Shown: positions 15,762-23,961 of the stretch, piece after piece | Layout of the letters: each line of letters opens with the position of its first letter | How positions within the stretch are numbered: position 1 is the stretch's first letter | Source: Anaerolineales bacterium | Lineage (GTDB): Bacteria > Chloroflexota > Anaerolineae > Anaerolineales > Villigracilaceae | NCBI GenBank assembly: GCA_016932715.1 | Contig: JAFGCG010000003.1 | Span: forward strand, 1 to 37,601 | Length of the DNA: 37,601 nucleotides | Direction: 5' to 3' | Program-made: the position numbers and the translations under genes | Notes under the pieces: model-generated | Told to the model about the DNA's origin: nothing | Database searches by the model: none | The model's input: only the letters and a program-made list of their open reading frames with translations

Positions 15762-16247
15762 ATGCTCGACACCAGCCGGCTCATTTACCTGCACGGGAGC
15801 GACAGCGACAGCAACAGCGGCAAAGCCCGCCTGTTCCGTGAATGGTTTCCCGGGATGCTCACGCCGGATTTCACAGGTTCATTCGACGAACGGATGAGCC
15901 AGCTCTATTCCATCCTCGCAGATAAAACCGGTTGGACGCTGATCGGTTCATCGTATGGCGGTCTGATGGGCGCAGTCTTCACACTGGACCATCCAGATCA
16001 GGTGCGCAAACTCGTCCTGCTCGCCCCCGCCCTGATGCTCGACCCAATCGCCTCTCTTCCTCAGCCGGAGCCCGCTTCCGTTCCGACAATCGTGGTCCAC
16101 GGGACGCTGGATACCGTTGTGCCGCTCGAACCTGTCCGTGAGGTGGTACAAAAACTGTTTACAAACGTTAAATATTATGTCGTGGAAGATGACCACCGTT
16201 TGGGTAAATCGGTTCACGAGTTGGATTGGAATTCGATCCTGGCATAA
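15762..16247 (+). CDS. Small alpha/beta hydrolase (YqiA-like esterase)
   Basis: 161 residues. LIYLHGSDSDSNSGKA at the N terminus gives the oxyanion region. The nucleophile elbow is GSSYGG. An acidic residue is in VVHGTLDTVVP and the catalytic histidine in VEDDHRLG. The compact size is typical of YqiA/UPF0227-type esterases. The substrate is unknown. AGGAGG lies just before ATG 15762. The gene sits between two related membrane protein genes and starts nine bases after the first of them, so all three are likely one operon. Confidence 0.78.
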   Translation: MLDTSRLIYLHGSDSDSNSGKARLFREWFPGMLTPDFTGSFDERMSQLYSILADKTGWTLIGSSYGGLMGAVFTLDHPDQVRKLVLLAPALMLDPIASLPQPEPASVPTIVVHGTLDTVVPLEPVREVVQKLFTNVKYYVVEDDHRLGKSVHELDWNSILA

Positions 16248-16276
16248 GAGGGCTTGGCTCACCTGAGGAGGATGAG

Positions 16277-16798
16277 ATGCTCAATGTGATCAATTTAATC
16301 CTTGGCGGCGCCTTGCTGGTTGCTGGGCGTAAACTCTTCTGGCTCTTCGTGGGCGCGGCAGGATTTGTGACCGGGATCCAGGTGGCGACGCGCTTCTGGC
16401 AGGGATCTGACGTGCTGGCAATTGTTGCCGGTCTCGTTGTCGGCGTGATCTTCGCGCTGCTGGCAATTTTCCTGCAAACCGTTGCCATTGGAGCCGCAGG
16501 CTTCTTTGCAGGCGGCTATATTTTAACTGTGCTGGCAGGAATGCTCGGGGTCGACGGAGGCGCATTTTCCTGGATCGTCTATATTGTCGGTGGGATTCTG
16601 GGTGTGATCCTGGTGATTTTTCTCTTCGATTGGGCACTCATCACTTTATCTTCGCTGGCAGGCGCCTCGCTGATCATTCAGGCGTTTTTCACCCGAGGCG
16701 CAACGGGCGGAGTATTCTTTTTCATCCTCTTTATCGCGGGTGTTTTGATCCAGGGTTCCATCCTGCGCCGCGAAAGAGCCGCAGCTGCCGCGGGCTGA
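16277..16798 (+). CDS. Multi-pass membrane protein, paralogue of the 15256 gene
   Basis: 173 residues with about six membrane helices rich in Gly, Ala and Val, ending in a basic and Ala-rich tail (RRERAAAAAG). Motifs shared with the 15256 product, FFAGGY and FxWALxxLSSxxGA, indicate duplication. The DUF4203-like assignment is tentative. The start at 16277 follows GAGGAGGATGAG; ATG 16272 is not in this frame. A strong terminator follows at 16834. Confidence 0.65.
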   Translation: MLNVINLILGGALLVAGRKLFWLFVGAAGFVTGIQVATRFWQGSDVLAIVAGLVVGVIFALLAIFLQTVAIGAAGFFAGGYILTVLAGMLGVDGGAFSWIVYIVGGILGVILVIFLFDWALITLSSLAGASLIIQAFFTRGATGGVFFFILFIAGVLIQGSILRRERAAAAAG

Positions 16799-16833
16799 TG
16801 AGCTGCGATTTACTGAACGCCGCGCTCAACTTC

Positions 16834-16870
16834 AAATCTCCTGCAATCTGAAATGCAGGAGATTTTATTT
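16834..16870 (+). terminator. Intrinsic terminator of the 15256-16798 operon
   Basis: Perfect 12-bp arms AAATCTCCTGCA (16834-16845) and TGCAGGAGATTT (16854-16865) with an 8-nt loop, continuing into TTTTATTT. A second, weaker hairpin, ACCCTGG/CCAGGGT (16882-16904), follows. Confidence 0.85.
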
Positions 16871-17023
16871 ACTCAGACCTTACCCTGGTTTTAGTTGCCA
16901 GGGTCCATTTTGAAAACAATGCCATCCAGGGATCTGCGACAAATTCCGCGCGGAGAACCAAAAAATCTTACAAACAGGAGTAAAATAGCCTAGTTTATTT
17001 AAATTTGGAGGAGGAGAGGTGTT

Positions 17024-18928
17024 ATGGCTAGGAATAACGGACAAAGCCTGGATGGCGAGGTTTATTATCCGTCCGAGGAGGTCGTTGCCCAGGCGATCTT
17101 GCAGGATTGGGACGCTGTGTCGGCAAGGGCACTCAAGGACCCGCAGGCTTTTTGGGCTGAGGAAGCCGAGGAATTGGAATGGTTCCAAAAATGGGACAAG
17201 GTCCTGGATGATTCCAACAAACCATTCTTTAAATGGTTTGTTGGGGCAAAAACCAACATCGTTCATAACGCGGTCGACCGTCACCTCAAGACGTATCGCA
17301 AAAACAAACTGGCGCTGATTTGGGAAAGCGAAGACGGCAAACTGCATCAGACCTATTCCTACTATGCCATAAACCGGGAAGTGAACCGCATGGCAAACAT
17401 CATCAAGGCAATGGGGATTAGAAAAGGCGACCGCGTGACCATCTACATGGGCCGTGTGCCTGAGATCGTCTTTGCCATGCTGGCTTGTGCCAAGATCGGC
17501 GCGATCCATTCGGTGGTGTTCGGCGGCTTCTCCGTGGATGCCTTGCAGGGCCGCATCGAAGACAGCCACTCCAAGCTGGTCATCACGATGGACGGGAGTT
17601 ACAACAACGGGAAAGTCGTCGAACTCAAACGCACGGTCGATGAGGCGCTCAAGCGCTGCCCCTCGGTCGAGAATGTGATCGTTGTCAAACGGGTCGGGCA
17701 CGATGTCCCGATGGAGTCGAGCCGCGATCACTGGTATCACGACATGCTGGCATTGCCCATCGCCAACGGCAAATGTCCCACGGAAGTGATGGATGCGGAA
17801 GATCCACTTTACATCCTTTACACCTCCGGCTCCACCGGCAAGCCAAAAGCCATTGTCCATACGCATGGCGGATACATGGTGGGCACATACACCACGCTCA
17901 AATATGTCTTCGACATCAAGGACGAAGATCGCTGGTGGTGCGCCGCAGATCCCGGCTGGGTCACGGGTCACTCCTACATCGTCTATGGTCCCCTCTTGAA
18001 CGGCGCGACCTCCTTCATGTTCGAAGGCGGACCGATGTATCCTTATCCCAATCGCTGGTGGCAGTGCGTTGAACGCTACGGGATCACGATCCTGTATACC
18101 GCGCCGACCGCCATTCGGGGACTGATGCGCTTCGGCGAAGCCTGGCCCAACAAGCACGATCTGTCCTCGCTCCGGCTGCTGGGTTCCGTTGGTGAGCCGA
18201 TCAACCCCGAAGCGTGGAAGTGGTATCACCGCGTGATCGGCAAGGAAAAATGCCCCATCATGGATACCTGGTGGCAGACCGAGACGGGTATGTTCATGAT
18301 CACACCGACTCCCACCACTCCACTCAAGCCAGGCTCGGGCACGCGTCCGTTCTTCGGGCAGGAAGCCGAGATCGTGGACGAACATGGGAATCCCGTCCCG
18401 GACGATACCGAGGGGTATCTCGTGCTGAAGAATCCGTGGCCCGCGATGCTGCGCACCATTTACGGCGACCCGGATCGTTACGTCAGTCAATATTGGTCGA
18501 AGAACCCCGGCAAATACACGACCGGTGACTCTGCCAAACGCGACAAGGACGGTTACTTCTGGATCATCGGGCGGGTGGACGACGTGATCAAAGTCTCCGG
18601 GCACCGGCTCGGGACCGCGGAAGTGGAGTCGGCGCTCGTCAGTCATCCGGCCGTCGCCGAAGCCGCGGCGATCGGACTTCCCCATGAACTCAAAGGACAG
18701 GGCATTCACGCGTTTGTCCTTTTGCGGGCGGGCTTTGCGCCTTCCCCTGAACTTGCTGAAGATCTGCGCCAGCATGTCGCCACGCACATGGGACCGATTG
18801 CGCGCCCGGAGGATGTCCAGTTCGTGGACAAACTCCCCAAGACCCGTTCAGGCAAGATCATGCGGCGCGTGCTGAAAGCCAGAGCCCAGGGACTGCCAGA
18901 GGGCGATGTGAGCACGCTGGAAGAATGA
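17024..18928 (+). CDS. acsA: Acetate--CoA ligase (acetyl-CoA synthetase)
   Basis: A 634-residue ANL-superfamily enzyme that makes acetyl-CoA from acetate, ATP and CoA. The P-loop-like A3 motif is YTSGSTGKPKAIVHTHGGYM, the A5 motif is WWQTETG, and KTRSGKIMRR near the C terminus contains K611, the position acetylated in AcsA homologues (known regulation in the family). Length is typical of AcsA. The N-terminal ACAS segment (FFKWFVGAKTNIVHNAVDRH) supports acetate over longer acids. The ribosome site GGAGGAGGAGAGG is unusually strong. It is likely a single gene, ended by a terminator at 18992. Confidence 0.95.
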   Translation: MARNNGQSLDGEVYYPSEEVVAQAILQDWDAVSARALKDPQAFWAEEAEELEWFQKWDKVLDDSNKPFFKWFVGAKTNIVHNAVDRHLKTYRKNKLALIWESEDGKLHQTYSYYAINREVNRMANIIKAMGIRKGDRVTIYMGRVPEIVFAMLACAKIGAIHSVVFGGFSVDALQGRIEDSHSKLVITMDGSYNNGKVVELKRTVDEALKRCPSVENVIVVKRVGHDVPMESSRDHWYHDMLALPIANGKCPTEVMDAEDPLYILYTSGSTGKPKAIVHTHGGYMVGTYTTLKYVFDIKDEDRWWCAADPGWVTGHSYIVYGPLLNGATSFMFEGGPMYPYPNRWWQCVERYGITILYTAPTAIRGLMRFGEAWPNKHDLSSLRLLGSVGEPINPEAWKWYHRVIGKEKCPIMDTWWQTETGMFMITPTPTTPLKPGSGTRPFFGQEAEIVDEHGNPVPDDTEGYLVLKNPWPAMLRTIYGDPDRYVSQYWSKNPGKYTTGDSAKRDKDGYFWIIGRVDDVIKVSGHRLGTAEVESALVSHPAVAEAAAIGLPHELKGQGIHAFVLLRAGFAPSPELAEDLRQHVATHMGPIARPEDVQFVDKLPKTRSGKIMRRVLKARAQGLPEGDVSTLEE

Positions 18929-18991
18929 GTGCGTAAGAAGTACAGCGTAAAAATCAGACTCAGGAGCTTTTCCCTGGCCTGACACGTGAAG

Positions 18992-19020
18992 CAGACCTGA
19001 CCCTTTGGTCAGGTCTGTTT
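18992..19020 (+). terminator. Intrinsic terminator of acsA
   Basis: Perfect 11-bp arms CAGACCTGACC (18992-19002) and GGTCAGGTCTG (19007-19017) with a CTTT loop and a short T-run. The next gene's -10 element begins only eight bases beyond the stem. Confidence 0.8.
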
Positions 19021-19024
19021 CGCT

Positions 19025-19030
19025 TATAAT
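19025..19030 (+). promoter_or_regulatory. -10 element of the DUF1684 gene (leaderless)
   Basis: TATAAT, then TCTCCCT, then ATG at 19038: a 7-nt gap, almost identical to the ricT promoter (TATAATTCTCTCCATG). The -35 region would lie inside the acsA terminator stem. Confidence 0.6.
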
Positions 19031-19037
19031 TCTCCCT

Positions 19038-19856
19038 ATGGGAAGTAATGAATACGAGAGCCAGATCCTTCTGTGGCAGGCAAAGAAATATGATGAACGC
19101 GTCGGTGAAAACGGCTGGATGTCGCTGGCAGGCTTGTTCTGGCTGAATCAGGGCCGGAATCTCGTCGGTTCGAATCCCATGTGCGAGGTCACGTTACCGG
19201 AACACGCCCCTACATTCCTCGGCATCATCGAATGGGAGGGAAAGACCGTCCGCCTGCAAGTGGCCGAGGGAGTCCAGGTGCAGGTCAACGGCAGGTTGGC
19301 GCAGAGAGCAGTTCTCAGGTCCGATCGCGAGGCGACACCCAGCTTCATCACATGGAATCAGATTTGCCTGGTCCTGCACGAATACGCAGACAAATACGGC
19401 GTCCGCATTTGGGACAATCAAAGAAGAAACCACTTCACGCTGCCGCTGCTCAAATGGTTTCCAATCAACAAGCAGTTCCGCTTCAGCGCACACTATACAC
19501 GCTACCCTGAACCAAAAGTGTCCAGCCAGCTCGATACGTTTGGCGAGATGGTCGAAGACCGCCTGGACGGATATATCACGTTTAAGTTCGACGGCAAAAC
19601 GTATAAGCTGGACGTCACGGAAGAAAAGGATCACAGGCTGTTCATAAAATTCAGGGACCTCACGAACAGCAAGGAGACCTATCCACCAAGCCGCTACTGC
19701 TACACGGAGCGCGTAAAAGGCGGCAAAGTCACCCTGGACTTCAACTATGCCTACAGCCCTCCCTGTGCATTCACAGAGTATGCCACCTGCATCTTCGCGC
19801 CTCAGCAAAATTATCTGCCCTTCCGGGTCGAGGCGGGAGAAATCTATAGAGGCTAA
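19038..19856 (+). CDS. DUF1684 protein, copy 1
   Basis: 272 residues without signal peptide or membrane helices. It contains ENGWMSLAGLFWLNQGRNLVG near residue 20 and the C-terminal cysteine-containing segment PPCAFTEYATCIFAPQQNYLP, both marks of DUF1684, a family of unknown biochemical function. The middle is beta-rich with a short N-terminal FHA-like beta region. Start at ATG 19038 is set by the promoter position and paralogue alignment. It is followed after 20 bp by a second copy, giving a tandem pair. Confidence 0.8.
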   Translation: MGSNEYESQILLWQAKKYDERVGENGWMSLAGLFWLNQGRNLVGSNPMCEVTLPEHAPTFLGIIEWEGKTVRLQVAEGVQVQVNGRLAQRAVLRSDREATPSFITWNQICLVLHEYADKYGVRIWDNQRRNHFTLPLLKWFPINKQFRFSAHYTRYPEPKVSSQLDTFGEMVEDRLDGYITFKFDGKTYKLDVTEEKDHRLFIKFRDLTNSKETYPPSRYCYTERVKGGKVTLDFNYAYSPPCAFTEYATCIFAPQQNYLPFRVEAGEIYRG

Positions 19857-19876
19857 ACGGAGCACATAGCTGCCTT

Positions 19877-20704
19877 ATGACAAATGACGAGTATGTACAA
19901 AGCATCACTGCCTGGCGTCAGGAAGTAGACCGTAACCTGCGTCGCGAGAATGGCTGGCTTGCCCTGGCCGGTTTGTTCTGGCTGCGCAAAGGCACCAACC
20001 TCATCGGCTCCAGCCCCGAAAGCGACATCCTTCTGCCGGCACGGGCGCCGGTGCAGCTGGGTACGTTTGAATTCGATGGGAACAACGTCATGCTGAACGT
20101 TGAAGCAGATCTGCCGGTGGAGGTCAATGGCGTCACGAGCACGTCGGCGCTGCTCGATGCAGACCAGGAAGACGTACCCAGCTTCATTACCTTCGCCGAC
20201 ATGCGCATGGTGGTCCTCCGCCGTTCGAAGGGAGTGGGGATTCGTTTGTGGGATAACACCAGAGAGGCGCGCCGCCTCTTCCCCACCCGGCAGTGGTATC
20301 CCGTTAAAGAAGAGTATCGCGTGTCTGCCACCTACACCCGTTATGAGACCCCCAGGATCGTGAAGATGCCCGATATCCTTGGCGCCATCCTGGATGAACC
20401 CATGCAGGGCTTTGTCTCCTTCGAATTGCATGGAAAGAGATACAAACTGGAGGCTGAGGAACTGCCTGACCGCCGCCTTTTCATCCAATTCATGGACTTG
20501 ACCAACGGGGACCCGACGTATCCCTCCGGGCGCTATCATTACACCGACGCGCACGAGAACGGCAGGCTCTTCATCGATTTCAACAAGGCGTACAGTCCGC
20601 CCTGCGCCTTTACGGAGTATGCCACCTGTACCTTTCCGCCCCAGGAGAATCACCTGCAGGTCGCGATCGAAGCGGGAGAGATCTATCCGGGACAGCACGA
20701 CTAA
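19877..20704 (+). CDS. DUF1684 protein, copy 2
   Basis: 275 residues, colinear with the preceding gene product: ENGWLALAGLFWLRKGTNLIGSS matches ENGWMSLAGLFWLNQGRNLVGSN, and PPCAFTEYATCTFPPQENHL matches PPCAFTEYATCIFAPQQNYL. Divergence elsewhere is substantial, so the duplication is not recent or the copies have specialised. CGGAGCAC provides a ribosome site. Function of the family is unknown. A bidirectional terminator follows. Confidence 0.8.
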   Translation: MTNDEYVQSITAWRQEVDRNLRRENGWLALAGLFWLRKGTNLIGSSPESDILLPARAPVQLGTFEFDGNNVMLNVEADLPVEVNGVTSTSALLDADQEDVPSFITFADMRMVVLRRSKGVGIRLWDNTREARRLFPTRQWYPVKEEYRVSATYTRYETPRIVKMPDILGAILDEPMQGFVSFELHGKRYKLEAEELPDRRLFIQFMDLTNGDPTYPSGRYHYTDAHENGRLFIDFNKAYSPPCAFTEYATCTFPPQENHLQVAIEAGEIYPGQHD

Positions 20705-20721
20705 CAGAGGTGACACAAAAC

Positions 20722-20750
20722 AAAAGCCGGCTCTGATGAGTCGGCTTTTT
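20722..20750. terminator. Bidirectional terminator between DUF1684 copy 2 and ecfT
   Basis: AAAAGCCG (20722-20729) and CGGCTTTT (20742-20749), with inner CTC/GAG pairing and one G-T wobble, close on a TGAT loop. The A-run on one side and T-run on the other serve both converging genes. Confidence 0.88.
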
Positions 20751-20766
20751 CAATGAACAGAAACAA

Positions 20767-21612
20767 CTAGGTGACAAGCCTGGTGAAGAACTCGGGCACA
20801 AAAAACCCGCCAATGCCGAAGCCCCACTTCAAAACACAGCAAGTGATGAAGATCGCCACCCCCAGCGCTATCATGAAGTAATCGCGTGCGGCATAGCGCA
20901 GTTCCTTCAGCCACGAACGAGGCGCCGTGCCAAAGGCCCGCAGGTCCATCGCGTCGATCACTTCCTCGCCGGTCACTGTGGATTGCATGACAACCGGGAT
21001 GATCAACGGCGCAAGCCGCTGAATGCGAGCGACCAACCCGCCCTTGAGTTTCTCTACTTCGTAGCCGCGAGCGCGTTGCGCGTCGACAGTGATGGTCAGA
21101 TCCCGCGCAAAGGTTGGCAGAAAACGGAACGCCAGATCTATCGTAAAGGAAACCTTGTCCGAAACCCCCATGCGCTTGAATGCCGTTCCATAGATGTTGG
21201 GGTCCATCGTATAGGGAATGGGAATGGCAAGCAATGCCATGGTTAGCATACGCGTCACTTGCGTGATGGCAAACCAGGCTTTTGATACTGTAACCCCAAA
21301 AAACAATACAGGAGATGAGGGGTCTAGCACCGAGGAAGGACCGCCCCTGCCAAAGAACAATGCATTCAAACCGACGATGAAGAACACCAGAATGAAGATG
21401 TAGATGAAGGCTCGCCGCACATCCTTCCACTCGATCCGTGCCATAAAAAACAGGGTCAGCGACAAAACGAAGAGCGGAAAGACGATGCGGTAATCCCAGA
21501 TTTCCGGAATGGTCAATGCCAGAATAATGGAGAACAGGAAGATCCATCTGGTGCGAGGATCCAATCGCTGGATGAAGGTGTTACGAGGGCGGTACTTCCA
21601 GGTGACAAGCAT
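20767..21612 (-). CDS. ecfT: ECF transporter transmembrane component EcfT
   Basis: A 281-residue integral membrane protein of the energy-coupling-factor transporter T family. Membrane helices occur near residues 27-45, 46-64, 70-90 and 115-135. The conserved Ala-Arg-Gly type coupling motifs are AQRARGYEVEK and DAMDLRAFGTAPR. These contact the two ATPase domains (established). The N terminus (FIQRLDPRTRWIFLFSIILAL) is typical. Its start lies three bases after the S-component stop, so they are coupled. It is the last gene of the operon. Confidence 0.88.
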   Translation of the reverse strand: MLVTWKYRPRNTFIQRLDPRTRWIFLFSIILALTIPEIWDYRIVFPLFVLSLTLFFMARIEWKDVRRAFIYIFILVFFIVGLNALFFGRGGPSSVLDPSSPVLFFGVTVSKAWFAITQVTRMLTMALLAIPIPYTMDPNIYGTAFKRMGVSDKVSFTIDLAFRFLPTFARDLTITVDAQRARGYEVEKLKGGLVARIQRLAPLIIPVVMQSTVTGEEVIDAMDLRAFGTAPRSWLKELRYAARDYFMIALGVAIFITCCVLKWGFGIGGFFVPEFFTRLVT

Positions 21613-21615
21613 TTG

Positions 21616-22167
21616 CTAACGGCCTCTGCGTGCAGCAACTCCGGCAAAGGCGATCATCAAGATCGGCAGAAGGATCACGGTCACAACGAGATTGCCGAGG
21701 AAGGCGGGTGTGAAATAACCAACCAGGGCAGTATTAAGATCAATGCCGCCCACAAACATCTCAGTCAGCGAGGCAAACAACATGCCGACGATGATGCCGA
21801 GTGTACCCCAGCCAACCGCCTTCAGGATGGTAGAACGGGCGCGGAAATCGCTGATCGTGGCGACGATCAGACCGGGAATCATACCCATCAAGCCATTGCC
21901 CAGGCTCCAGTTCCAGTAGAAACCCCATCCGGAAAGGCCATCGCCAATCATGTTGCCGATGAAGCCAGCCAGCAAGCCGACCCACGGGCCATACGCAACC
22001 GCGAAGAAGATCAGCACAGCCACTGCAGGACGAAATGTCACATTGCCCGCCGCCGGGAGTGGGAAGAGGATGTTTGTCGCCCACGAGAACACGCCATAGA
22101 GCGCCGCGCCGATGGCGCCATACACGACCTGCCGTGTACCGAACTCCCAAGTTGATTTGTCGTTCAT
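21616..22167 (-). CDS. ECF transporter substrate-binding S component (UPF0397-like)
   Basis: A 183-residue membrane protein with about six helices. It starts WEFGTRQVVYGAIGAALYGVF, and the segment GPWVGLLAGFIGNMIGDGLSG resembles the UPF0397 group of S components that accompany fused YkoD-like ATPases. The N-terminal AxxxA-type small-residue helix suits docking on EcfT. Substrate is not determinable; vitamins and thiamine precursors are common for relatives. ATG 22167 is preceded by GGAGAGAAGA. The adjacent DUF62 gene shares promoter sequence with this operon. Confidence 0.8.
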   Translation of the reverse strand: MNDKSTWEFGTRQVVYGAIGAALYGVFSWATNILFPLPAAGNVTFRPAVAVLIFFAVAYGPWVGLLAGFIGNMIGDGLSGWGFYWNWSLGNGLMGMIPGLIVATISDFRARSTILKAVGWGTLGIIVGMLFASLTEMFVGGIDLNTALVGYFTPAFLGNLVVTVILLPILMIAFAGVAARRGR

Positions 22168-22254
22168 TTCTTCTCTCCTTTTCAGAAATTTGGATACGGG
22201 CTGACCCATTCTTGATAACCCTGCACGAGTTTATCCGTTACAGGGCAAAAGCCA

Positions 22255-23919
22255 TTAATCATACGCAGCCAAAGCTTCCGCTGTAAGAAATCTTCCCGTA
22301 CGTGAGAGCAGTTCCAAGTTTAGGCGCAAAAGCGAAGTCGGGCGGACGCGATAACGCCTCAACAGGTCAAAATCCTTGAGCACTTCCTCCGGCGGACCAT
22401 CTGCAACAACGTGTCTGTCACCGACCAGCAAAACGCGGTTTGCGTATGTCACAGCCAGATCGAGGTCATGCGTGATAAACATTGTTGCTGCGAAATTCGC
22501 CGCAACCAGCGACTGCGCCCCCTCTGCAGGCGGACGGCACATTGCATCCATGAAGTGTGTGTAATTTGCGTAATCCTGCCCGGCGGTCGGCTCATCCATG
22601 ATCATGATCTTCGAGCGCATGGCAAGCACCGCGGCGATCGTCGTACGTTTTTGCTGCCCGAACGAAAGACCCAGCGGCGGATATTCTTCCAGCCCGTTCA
22701 AGTTCACAGTGGAAATGCTTTCTTTCACCGCCTGCTGCATCACTTCTTTTTTGAATTCCAGATTCCTGGGACCGAACTCCAGCTCCTCACGCACGGTCGG
22801 CGCAAAAAGCATATGTGTGGGACTCTGAAATACATAACCGAGCACCCGCGCGATCTGTGCTACGCTCATCGTACGCGTGTCCTTGCCTTCGACCAGCACA
22901 TGTCCCCGGGTCGGCTTTAGCAGCCCGATCGCGTGCTTAACCAGTGTGGACTTTCCCGCGCCATTCGGACCCAACACCGCGATCAGGTCACCGCGATTAA
23001 TTGTGAGATTGACATCCTGCAAGACGAGCGGCGTCTCATCACCGTAACGAAAATCGACATTCTCAAAGACAACAAGCGATTCGCCTCTTTCGACATTTTG
23101 GATTGATTCCGTTTTATCCGCAGGACTGCTGCGCTTGTCAATCTTCTCGCCCATTTGCCGGACTCGTTTCACCACCCACTCTGCCGGGAGTTTTACCTCA
23201 CGGTGATTGATCTCGGTTGGCAAATCTTTAATGGAACCAAAATATTTTACCTGCCCCGTTTCCATGTAAAGCAGACGGTCCGGGCGGGCTGTGATCGCGT
23301 CCTCCACGCGGTGCTCGATCAATACTACTGTCTTGCCCTCGTCCGTTAGACTGCGGAACACCTCTAATGCCTCATAGGCAGAAGCCGGATCAAGCGACGC
23401 GAGCGGTTCATCCAGCAGCAAAATGGACGGGTTCATTGCCAGCAACCCGGCCAGCGCCACTTTCTGCTTTTCGCCCCCTGAAATATTGAACGTCTCACGA
23501 TCGCGCAGATGTTCGATGCGCAGGCGTTTCATGGCTTGCTCCACCCGCGCAATGATCTCGGCGCGCGGGAAGCCTAAGTTTTCCGGACCAAAGGCAATCT
23601 CGTTATAGACATTGCTGGCAACAATCTGGCGTTCGGGATCCTGCAGTAAGGTCCCCACAATCTGCGCCATGTCGGCAATCTGCATTTCAGCGACATCTTT
23701 TCCATGGAGCAAGACCCTGCCGTTCCGTTTCCCACGGTAGGAGCGTGGAATCAATCCATTAATGCAGCGCGCCAGGGTAGTCTTGCCACAGCCACTAGAG
23801 CCTGCGATCAGCAGCATTTCCCCGGGCTTGAGTTCAAACGAAATATTTTCGATGGCTGGTTCAGGTCGGGTGCGATATTGGAACGACAGGTTTTCGATCA
23901 CCAACGGGGATTCAGGCAT
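22255..23919 (-). CDS. ECF transporter fused ATPase (two EcfA domains)
   Basis: 554 residues with two ABC ATPase domains. Domain 1: Walker A GSSGCGKT (40-47), signature ISGGE (146-150), Walker B LLLDEP (167-172). Domain 2: Walker A GPNGAGKS (317-324), a degenerate signature LSFGQQK, Walker B IMIMDEP. A ~60-residue linker joins them. This is the YkoD-like layout in which one polypeptide supplies both ATPases of the ECF module. It is the first gene of a three-gene operon (A, S, T), expressed from the TATAAT at 23949. Confidence 0.93.
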   Translation of the reverse strand: MPESPLVIENLSFQYRTRPEPAIENISFELKPGEMLLIAGSSGCGKTTLARCINGLIPRSYRGKRNGRVLLHGKDVAEMQIADMAQIVGTLLQDPERQIVASNVYNEIAFGPENLGFPRAEIIARVEQAMKRLRIEHLRDRETFNISGGEKQKVALAGLLAMNPSILLLDEPLASLDPASAYEALEVFRSLTDEGKTVVLIEHRVEDAITARPDRLLYMETGQVKYFGSIKDLPTEINHREVKLPAEWVVKRVRQMGEKIDKRSSPADKTESIQNVERGESLVVFENVDFRYGDETPLVLQDVNLTINRGDLIAVLGPNGAGKSTLVKHAIGLLKPTRGHVLVEGKDTRTMSVAQIARVLGYVFQSPTHMLFAPTVREELEFGPRNLEFKKEVMQQAVKESISTVNLNGLEEYPPLGLSFGQQKRTTIAAVLAMRSKIMIMDEPTAGQDYANYTHFMDAMCRPPAEGAQSLVAANFAATMFITHDLDLAVTYANRVLLVGDRHVVADGPPEEVLKDFDLLRRYRVRPTSLLRLNLELLSRTGRFLTAEALAAYD

Positions 23920-23948
23920 ACGGTTTCCTAGGAGGCTAAGTTGTGCAC

Positions 23949-23954
23949 ATTATA
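23949..23954 (-). promoter_or_regulatory. -10 element of the ECF operon
   Basis: Minus-strand TATAAT inside the 12-mer TTGTTTTATAAT, about 30 bp before the ECF ATPase start, leaving a ~23-nt leader with an AGGA ribosome site. The same 12-mer is found at 24799 before the DUF62 gene. No good -35. Confidence 0.5.
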
Positions 23955-23961
23955 AAACAAA

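Noticed and set aside
16880..18787. 635-codon open frame on the minus strand opposite acsA
   Set aside because: The plus strand encodes a full acetyl-CoA synthetase with all motifs; the antisense frame has no recognisable domain and follows GC-rich codon positions.
19167..19177. GGTTCGAATCC, as in a tRNA T-arm
   Set aside because: No acceptor stem, D-arm or anticodon arm fits around it, and it lies inside the conserved DUF1684 coding sequence.
22255..23919. Two separate ecfA genes
   Set aside because: The frame is continuous through a linker with no internal ribosome site or stop, so it is a genuine two-domain ATPase.
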